Assembly (NCBI RefSeq): GCF_025999835.1 | Contig: NZ_AP025628.1 | Location: 2,976,001-3,040,000, forward strand | Source: Caldinitratiruptor microaerophilus | GTDB taxonomy: Bacteria; Bacillota; Sulfobacillia; Symbiobacteriales; ZC4RG38 | Direction of reading: 5' to 3' | Length of the DNA: 64,000 nucleotides | In this document: positions 58,355 through 64,000 of the stretch, piece after piece | How positions within the stretch are numbered: the stretch's first letter is position 1 | Layout of the letters: every line of letters starts with the position of its first letter | Translations under genes and position numbers: made by a program | Notes under the pieces: generated by a model | What the model saw: only the letters and a program-made list of their open reading frames with translations | Told to the model about the DNA's origin: nothing | The model's database searches: none

Positions 58355-58727
58355 AAACGACGGAGCCCGAGGAAGGGGAGCGTAGGCGTCACCCCCGACC
58401 GCAGAGAGCCGGCGGTGGCCGCCCGGAGGTGGCCGTGGTGCAAGCCGGTGTCGGGAGCGCCGGTCCGCCCCGGAGGGTCCCGGGGAAACCCGGGCGGGTC
58501 CGGCCCGATAGAGCCGGGACGAGTGGGTTGCCGTCGGCAACCAGGCAGGGTGGCACCGCGGGAACGAGCTCCCGCCCCTGAAGAGGGGGCGGGAGTCGCC
58601 GTTCTCAGGCGAGCCGGTGGCCTGGAGGCGCACGGCAGCCAACCAGGGTGGCACCGCGAGGCCCGTCAGGACCCCGCCCCTGGACCGCCGGCCAGGCGCG
58701 CCGCCGGCGGTCCGGGGGCGCTCGTTT
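58355..58727 (+). promoter_or_regulatory. T-box riboswitch with two antiterminator/terminator modules
   Basis: Stem I features are present (GCAGAGAGCC near 58401-58410 and GTGCAAGCCGG near 58439-58449). The T-box core AGGGTGGCACCGCG occurs twice, at 58547-58560 and 58645-58658. Each is followed by a terminator: stem 58569-58595 (CTCCCGCCCC/GGGGCGGGAG) and a longer stem 58675-58720 followed by CTCGTTTTG. Only one stem I fits, because just 84 bases separate the two cores. It controls aminotransferase-serA-serS, so tRNA-Ser is the expected effector; I could not fix the specifier codon by eye. Confidence 0.88.
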
Positions 58728-58769
58728 TGCGGGCTCCGCTGCCCGATCCCACGCGAGGAGGCATCGCCC

Positions 58770-59960
58770 GTGCTGGAAGAAAAGTACCTGCTCATGCTGC
58801 CCGGACCCACCCCCGTGCCCCCGCCGGTGGCACTCGCCCAGGCCATGCCCATGATGAACCACCGCGGGGAGGCGTTCACCGCTCTGTTCCGCGAGATCAC
58901 GGCCGGCCTGCAGCGGGTCTTCCGCACCCGGCAGCCCGTGCTCGTGCTTCCCGGCTCCGGCACCGGCGGCTTCGAGACGGCCCTGCAGAACTTCGTTGCC
59001 CCCGGCGAGAAGGTGCTGGCCGTGGTCACCGGCGCCTTCGGCGACCGCTGGGCGAAGGGAGCCAGGGCCCTCGGGTACGAGGTGGAAAGGCTGGACGTGG
59101 AATGGGGCAGGGCGGCGGACCCCGGCGAACTGCGGGAGCGCCTCGCCGCGGGCCGGGACCGGCCGATCCGGGCCGTTCTCCTGACCCACAACGAGACGTC
59201 CACCGGCGTGACGAACCCCATCCGGGAACTGGCGCAGGTGGCGCGCGAGCACGGGGCGCTGGTGATGGTCGACTCCGTGAGCGGCCTGGGCGCCCTGCCC
59301 ATCGAGATGGACGAGTGGGGCCTCGACGTGGTGCTGACGGGCGCGCAGAAGGCGCTCATGTGCCCGCCGGGCCTGACCCTCCTGGCGGCGAGCCCGCGGG
59401 CCTGGGAGGCTTCGGATCGCAACCCCGGCCCCCGCTTCTACTTCGACCTCCGACCGTACCGGGACGGCTACGAGAAGGCGTCCCTGCCCTACACCCCCGC
59501 CCTGGCGCTCCTGTACGCGCTCCGGGAGTCCCTGCGGCTCATCGAGCGGGAGGGCCTGGAGGCGGCCTGGGCCAGGCACCGGCTGCTGGGCCGCATGACC
59601 CGGGCCGGCGTCCGGGCGATGGGCCTGGAACTCCTCGTCCGGGACGACCGCTTCGCCTCCGACTCGGTCACCGCCGTGAAGGCCCCGCCGGGACTGAGTC
59701 CGAGCGCCATCCGCCGCACGGCCCGGGAGCGTTTCGGCGTGATCCTGGCCGGCGGCCAGGGGCCGCTGTCGGAGACGGTGTTCCGCATCGGCCACCTGGG
59801 CTACGTGGTCCCCGGCGACGTCGTGCAGGCACTGGCGGCCGTGGAGGGCGCGCTCGCGCTGCACGGGCTGCCGGTCGAGCTGGGGCGGGCCGCGGCCGCC
59901 GCAGAGGCCGTGTGGCTGGACGCCCTCCGGGAGCAGGCGCCAGCCCCTGCCCGTACTTGA
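58770..59960 (+). CDS. Class V aminotransferase (alanine-glyoxylate/serine-pyruvate type)
   Basis: 396 residues. PLP enzyme of the AGXT family: [83 protein letters not shown] with the PLP lysine in AQKAL, and C-terminal RIGHLGYV. It precedes serA and serS behind a T-box, so it may transaminate 3-phosphohydroxypyruvate (serine route) or work in serine/glyoxylate exchange; the reaction is inferred from context. GTG at 58770 has GAGGAGG 9 bases upstream. Confidence 0.88.
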   Translation: MLEEKYLLMLPGPTPVPPPVALAQAMPMMNHRGEAFTALFREITAGLQRVFRTRQPVLVLPGSGTGGFETALQNFVAPGEKVLAVVTGAFGDRWAKGARALGYEVERLDVEWGRAADPGELRERLAAGRDRPIRAVLLTHNETSTGVTNPIRELAQVAREHGALVMVDSVSGLGALPIEMDEWGLDVVLTGAQKALMCPPGLTLLAASPRAWEASDRNPGPRFYFDLRPYRDGYEKASLPYTPALALLYALRESLRLIEREGLEAAWARHRLLGRMTRAGVRAMGLELLVRDDRFASDSVTAVKAPPGLSPSAIRRTARERFGVILAGGQGPLSETVFRIGHLGYVVPGDVVQALAAVEGALALHGLPVELGRAAAAAEAVWLDALREQAPAPART

Positions 59961-60019
59961 CTCTCCGCCGCCGGGGGCCGGCATCCCCCGGACGAGCCGT
60001 ACTGGAGGTTTGAAGCAAG

Positions 60020-61615
60020 ATGCGCATCCTCGTCGCCGATCCCATCGCCGAGGCGGGCATCCGCATCCTGCAGGAGCAGGCGGACGTCGACGTCCGCCGC
60101 GTCACCCCCGCCGAGCTGCTCGAGATCGCCTCCGAGTACGACGCCATCATCACCCGCTCCGAGACGAAGATCACCGCCGACGTGCTGGCCCGGGCAACCC
60201 GGCTCAAGGTGGTGGGCCGGGCCGGGGTGGGGGTGGACAACATCGACGTCGCCGCCGCCACCGAACGGGGCGTGGTGGTGGTGAACGTCCCCGGCGCCAA
60301 CACCTTCTCCACCGCCGAGCACACCTGGGCGCTCATCCTGGCCCTCGTCCGCAACGTGCCGCAGGCGATGGCCAGCCTCAAGGCCGGCGAGTGGGACCGC
60401 CGCCGGTTCACCGGCGTGGAGCTGCACGGCAAGACCCTCGGGGTGATCGGGTTCGGGCGGATCGGGTACGAGGTCGCGGCCCGCGGCCGGGCCTTCGGGA
60501 TGCGCGTGCTGGCCTACGACCCCTACGCCAACCCGGCCCGGGCGGAGCACCTCGGCGTCCTCCTGGTCGACCTGCCCGTCCTCCTGGCCGAGTCGGACAT
60601 CGTCACCATCCACGCGGCGAAGACCCCGGAGACCGCCCGGCTCATCCAGGCGCGGGAACTGGCCATGATGAAGAAGGGCGCCCGGATCGTCAACTGCGCC
60701 CGGGGCGGGATGGTCGACGAGATGGCCCTCTACGAGGCCCTGCGCTCGGGCCACCTGGCCGGGGCGGCGCTCGACGTGTTCAGCACCGAGCCCCTCACCG
60801 AGCACCCGCTCTTCACCCTGCCCAACGTGGTGGTGACGCCCCACCTGGCGGCCTCGACCGTCGAGGCTCAGGAGGCCAACGGCGTGCAGATCGCCCGGCA
60901 GGTGCTCCGGGTCCTGGCCGGCGAACTCGTGCCGGAGGCGGTCAACCTCCCCGCCGTGCCGCCCGACGCCGCCCAGGTGGTGGCGCGCCACCTGCCGCTG
61001 GCCGAGGTGCTCGGGAGCTTCCTCGGCCAGGCCTTCGCCGGCCCGCTGCGGCTGGTCGAGGTCATCTACGAGGGCGAGCTGGCCAGGGAGCCCGCGACCC
61101 TCCTCACCAACACGGTGCTCAAGGGCCTTCTGGGCACCCGGGCGTCGGAGGTCGTCAACTACATCAACGCCCCGGCGCTGGCGAAGCGCTACGACGTCGG
61201 CGTCCGGGAGAGCCGCTCCGTGGAGGGGGGCCAGGCGGAGGGCCGGATCACCGTGCGGGCGCAGGTCGGGCCGGCGGAGCGCACCGTGACCGGGACGCTC
61301 GGCCGGGACGGCGAGGTCCGGCTCGTGCGGGTGAACGGGATGCCGCTCGACCTGGCGCCGACCCGGTACATGATCGTCACCCGGCACCACGACCGCCCCG
61401 GCATCCTGGGGCAGTTCGGGACGATCCTCGGCCGGGCGGGCGTCAACATCGCCGGCCTGTCGCTGGGCCGGCAGGCCCGGGCGGGGGAGGCGGTGGCGAT
61501 CTTCCTCGTCGACGACGCTCCGGGGCCGGAGGTCGTGGCCGAGCTCGCCGCCGTCGACGGCGTCGCCGAGGCGCGCCCGGTCACCCTGCCGATGCTCCCG
61601 AACGGCTTGTCCTGA
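60020..61615 (+). CDS. serA: D-3-phosphoglycerate dehydrogenase
   Basis: 531 residues, the long form. First step of serine synthesis. Substrate/NAD domains with [45 protein letters not shown], and the catalytic His in [15 protein letters not shown]. An intervening ASB-type domain (about 320-450) and a C-terminal ACT domain ([28 protein letters not shown]) suggest serine feedback inhibition. ATG at 60020, GGAGG about 12 bases upstream. Confidence 0.96.
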   Translation: MRILVADPIAEAGIRILQEQADVDVRRVTPAELLEIASEYDAIITRSETKITADVLARATRLKVVGRAGVGVDNIDVAAATERGVVVVNVPGANTFSTAEHTWALILALVRNVPQAMASLKAGEWDRRRFTGVELHGKTLGVIGFGRIGYEVAARGRAFGMRVLAYDPYANPARAEHLGVLLVDLPVLLAESDIVTIHAAKTPETARLIQARELAMMKKGARIVNCARGGMVDEMALYEALRSGHLAGAALDVFSTEPLTEHPLFTLPNVVVTPHLAASTVEAQEANGVQIARQVLRVLAGELVPEAVNLPAVPPDAAQVVARHLPLAEVLGSFLGQAFAGPLRLVEVIYEGELAREPATLLTNTVLKGLLGTRASEVVNYINAPALAKRYDVGVRESRSVEGGQAEGRITVRAQVGPAERTVTGTLGRDGEVRLVRVNGMPLDLAPTRYMIVTRHHDRPGILGQFGTILGRAGVNIAGLSLGRQARAGEAVAIFLVDDAPGPEVVAELAAVDGVAEARPVTLPMLPNGLS

Positions 61616-61632
61616 GAAGGGGGGCAGTAGCC

Positions 61633-62913
61633 GTGCTCGACCTCAAGTTCATCCGCCAGAACCCCGAGGTGGTCCGGGAGGCCGCCCGCAAGAAGGGGGT
61701 GGAGGTGGACGTCGACCGGCTCCTCGCGCTCGATCAGGAGCGCCGCGGCATCCTGACCGAGGTGGAGGCGCTGAAGGCCCGCCGCAACGCCGCCTCGGCC
61801 GAGGTGGCCCGCCGCCGCCGCGCCGGGGACGAGGCGGCCGACCTGATTGCCGAGATGCAACAGGTCGGCGACCGCATCGACGCGCTGGACGGGCGCCTGC
61901 GTGCCGTCGAGGCCGAGCTGCAGGAACTCCTCTACACCGTCCCGAACATCCCCGACCCCGACGTTCCCGAGGGCCCGGACGAGACCGCCAACGTCGAGGT
62001 GCGGCGGGCGGGCGAGCCGCGCCGGTTCGACTTCGAGCCCCGGCCGCACTGGGAGATCGGCGCCCAGCTCCGGGGGCTCGACTTCGAACGGGCGGCCAAG
62101 GTCGCCGGGAGCCGGTTCGTGATCCTGCTGGGCGGGGTGGCCCGGCTGCACCGCGCCCTCATCGCCTTCTTCCTGGACCACCACCTGGCGAAGGGCTACC
62201 GCGAGGTGCTCCCGCCCGTCGTGGTGAACACGGCCTCGTACTACGGGAGCGGCCAGTTCCCCAAGTTCAAGGAGGACGTGTTCAGCCTGGCCGGCACGGA
62301 CTACCACCTCGCTTCCACGGCCGAGGTGCCCCTGGTGAACATGCACCGGGACGAGATCCTCGACGGGGCCGCGCTGCCGCTGAAGTACGTGGGCTTCTCG
62401 GGCTGCTTCCGGGCCGAGGCCGGCGCCGCGGGCCGGGACACCCGCGGCCTCATCCGCCAGCACTACTTCGAGAAGGTGGAGATGGTCCAGTTCACCCGGC
62501 CGGAGGAGTCGCCCGCCGCCCTGGAGGAGATGACCCGGAGCGCCGAGGAGATCCTGGAGAAGCTCGGCCTGCCGCACCGGGTGCTCCTCATGTGCACCGG
62601 GGACATGGGCTTCGGCCAGGCCAAGAAGTACGACGTCGAGGTGTGGATGCCGAGCTACGGCCGCTACGTCGAGATCTCCAGCGTCAGCAACATGCGGGAC
62701 TTCCAGGCCCGGCGCGCGAACATCCGCTACCGGCCGTCGGAGAAGGCCCGGCCGGAGTTCGTCCACACCCTGAACGGTTCGGGGCTCGCCGTCGGCCGCA
62801 CCCTCGCCGCCGTGCTGGAGAACTACCAGGAGGCCGACGGCACCGTGACGGTCCCTCCCGTCCTCCGCCCGTACATGGGGGGGATCGACCGGCTCACGCC
62901 GGACACGCCGTGA
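61633..62913 (+). CDS. serS: Seryl-tRNA synthetase
   Basis: 426 residues, class II aaRS. N-terminal tRNA-binding coiled coil ([21 protein letters not shown] to about residue 105), catalytic core with [15 protein letters not shown], motif 2 [21 protein letters not shown], serine site region [15 protein letters not shown] and motif 3 [19 protein letters not shown] at 61633 follows GAAGGGGGGC. Last gene of the T-box operon; a tRNA-Ser gene lies 517 bases further on. Confidence 0.97.
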   Translation: MLDLKFIRQNPEVVREAARKKGVEVDVDRLLALDQERRGILTEVEALKARRNAASAEVARRRRAGDEAADLIAEMQQVGDRIDALDGRLRAVEAELQELLYTVPNIPDPDVPEGPDETANVEVRRAGEPRRFDFEPRPHWEIGAQLRGLDFERAAKVAGSRFVILLGGVARLHRALIAFFLDHHLAKGYREVLPPVVVNTASYYGSGQFPKFKEDVFSLAGTDYHLASTAEVPLVNMHRDEILDGAALPLKYVGFSGCFRAEAGAAGRDTRGLIRQHYFEKVEMVQFTRPEESPAALEEMTRSAEEILEKLGLPHRVLLMCTGDMGFGQAKKYDVEVWMPSYGRYVEISSVSNMRDFQARRANIRYRPSEKARPEFVHTLNGSGLAVGRTLAAVLENYQEADGTVTVPPVLRPYMGGIDRLTPDTP

Positions 62914-63429
62914 GGGTCTGGGGCGAAGGTCGGCCATGACGCCGCGCCCGCCGGCCGGCCGCCCCCGGCCCCGTCCGGCCCGACGTCCGCCCCCGGGCCT
63001 GACAGGCCCGTTGCCCGCGCCGCCGGCCGCCCCGAGCCCGCCAGGACAAGCGTTGTGCCGAATACCCCTTGGGGTATATGGCGCAGAAGTTGTGCGTGTT
63101 CGGCACTTGGGCCTCCTCATCGGGGTCCGTGTCGACGCGTAAGTCAAGTGATGTAACCAACGCACGGCAGGCTCACCGGGCCGCAGATGGTCGAATGCGC
63201 CTTCGCGGGCACGCCGGGATCGTTCTTGTGCCAGCGCTCGGCCCTCCGCCGGGTCAAGAGTTGTATCATCCCCCGTCGACGTCGGTCAACGCGGTCCGTC
63301 CACCACCGCCGCCTGCCCGACGCCGGCAGCCCACCCCGCGGCGCTCCCCAAGACGTCCGATGGTCCCGGGCCGCACGCCGTTCCTCTTGTCGCCGTCCGT
63401 CATCGTGCCGTATCATGATGAGGCGACTC
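62914..63429. other. Gene-free stretch between serS and tRNA-Ser
   Basis: No frame has convincing coding character. The only distinct feature is the palindrome at 63062-63077. Confidence 0.45.
63062..63077. promoter_or_regulatory. CsoR/FrmR-like operator palindrome
   Basis: ATACCCC-TT-GGGGTAT, perfect 7-bp arms. C4/G4 inverted repeats of this form are typical operators of CsoR/FrmR-family metal or aldehyde sensors. It sits between TTGTGC (63053-63058) and TATATG (63075-63080), a promoter-like arrangement, but no credible gene follows. Inference. Confidence 0.4.
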
Positions 63430-63520
<91 letters not shown>

Positions 63521-63527
63521 TGCGAAC

Positions 63528-63553
63528 GAACCTCCCGCCGCAGCGGGGGGTTC
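63528..63553 (+). terminator. Hairpin after tRNA-Ser
   Basis: 11-bp stem GAACCTCCCGC/GCGGGGGGTTC (one G-T pair) with a 4-base loop, 8 bases after the tRNA. The tail is CCCTGCC without T-run; likely a terminator or processing boundary. Confidence 0.5.
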
Positions 63554-63603
63554 CCTGCCATCGGCGCCGCACCCGTCCCGGGCGCCGGGACGGGTGCGCT
63601 ACT

Positions 63604-64000
63604 ATGGCGCGACCCGGCAGCGCCGGGCGCAAGGGGCGGGGGTTCTCCGACGGCCTGCGCCACGCGTGTTACGAGGGCCGGCTGGCCTACCCCGGCCACG
63701 AGGTCGCCTGCCGCGTCCGAGTGACGAACCCCCGGCGGCCCCTGGCCATCTCCGCCAACCTGCCCACCTGGAAGTCCCGCGTGCTGGACGTCGGGATGCC
63801 CGCCTTCATCCTGGCGCTGGTCGACCCCGCCGGCGGGGTGATCGCCAGGAGCCGCGGCGGGAGCGGCGATGAGGTCCCGATCTCCTCGACGTCAGTTACC
63901 GCTGCGAACACCCGCCGGCCACCGACCCCCCGACCCGCCGGCTCAGCCACATGGCCAGGAACGGGCCGGCCAGGGCGATCACCAGGAACCGGGTCAGGTG
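63604..64000 (+). CDS. Possible hypothetical protein (open to window end)
   Basis: An ATG at 63604 opens a frame that stays open to the window edge. Residues about 15-80 look protein-like (LRHACYEGRLAYPGHEVACRVRV, then LAISANLPTWKSRVLDVGMPAFILALVDPAGGVIA), resembling a small beta-sandwich such as a BsuPI-type inhibitor fold. After about 63890 composition looks non-coding, so a frameshift or an end just beyond the fold is possible. Low confidence. Confidence 0.3.
   Translation, partial: MARPGSAGRKGRGFSDGLRHACYEGRLAYPGHEVACRVRVTNPRRPLAISANLPTWKSRVLDVGMPAFILALVDPAGGVIARSRGGSGDEVPISSTSVTAANTRRPPTPRPAGSATWPGTGRPGRSPGTGSG
63896..64000 (-). CDS. Membrane protein, C-terminal fragment (runs in from right edge)
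   Basis: On the minus strand the last 34 codons before a TAA at 63896 read TRFLVIALAGPFLAMWLSRRVGG, one transmembrane helix with a basic flank. Most of the gene is outside the window, so it cannot be identified. Confidence 0.35.
   Translation of the reverse strand, partial: HLTRFLVIALAGPFLAMWLSRRVGGSVAGGCSQR

Noticed and set aside
62894-63160. Small minus-strand gene across 63 kb
   Set aside because: No ribosome-binding site, overlaps the serS end, and its composition is not protein-like.

Overview
The window is about 70% GC and spans the chromosomal replication origin of a high-GC, probably thermophilic and spore-forming member of the Firmicutes (Symbiobacterium/Caldinitratiruptor/Thermaerobacter type). 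The evidence is the gene order rpmH-rnpA-yidD-yidC-jag on one side and dnaA-dnaN-S4-recF-remB-gyrB-gyrA on the other, a T-box leader, the spore protein YyaC, RemB, a Zn-type S18, tRNAs with encoded CCA, and many GTG/TTG starts. The assignment to a group is inference. No 16S gene is present.

Layout. 0-10.6 kb: cell-wall hydrolases (two LysM/M23 proteins and a GH73 glucosaminidase), a TPR membrane protein, a chimeric pseudogene, and a dpp-type peptide ABC operon cut off just inside its first ATPase gene. 10.6-21.1 kb: an accessory island holding a dead serine recombinase, a pterin dehydratase remnant, an HtrA-like protease, IS21 and IS1634 remnants, and an IS701-family element. The IS701 transposase gene is split by an intact 3.6 kb transposon that encodes a DUF6431 protein, a DD(35)E integrase, an AAA+ ATPase and a small protein. 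21.1-29 kb: a small zinc protein, tRNA-Thr, tRNA-Gly, purA, dnaB, rplI, a MazG-like gene, rpsR-ssb-rpsF, DUF951, cvpA and an EamA transporter. 29-34 kb: a complete branched-chain amino-acid type ABC transporter (livFGMHJ). 34-40.8 kb: a TPR protein, yyaC, a lipid kinase, bactofilin with an M23 peptidase, DUF4446, DUF554, parB and parA. 40.8-42.2 kb: a gene-free stretch carrying four parS sites. 42.2-45.5 kb: rsmG, jag, yidC, yidD, rnpA, rpmH. 45.5-47.7 kb: oriC, with DnaA-box clusters on both sides of dnaA. 47.7-56.3 kb: dnaN to gyrA. GyrA carries a 439-residue intein next to its catalytic tyrosine. 56.4-64 kb: pdxST, a zinc-ribbon protein, then a T-box leader with a duplicated antiterminator/terminator controlling a class V aminotransferase, serA and serS, followed by tRNA-Ser(UGA).

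Functionally the window combines replication initiation and segregation (dnaA/dnaN/dnaB/gyrase/parABS), RNA and ribosome maintenance, envelope remodelling and spore-related genes, and serine/vitamin B6 metabolism. Genes left of oriC run mostly on the minus strand and genes right of it on the plus strand, so most are co-directional with replication. The mobile island is the main departure from this pattern.
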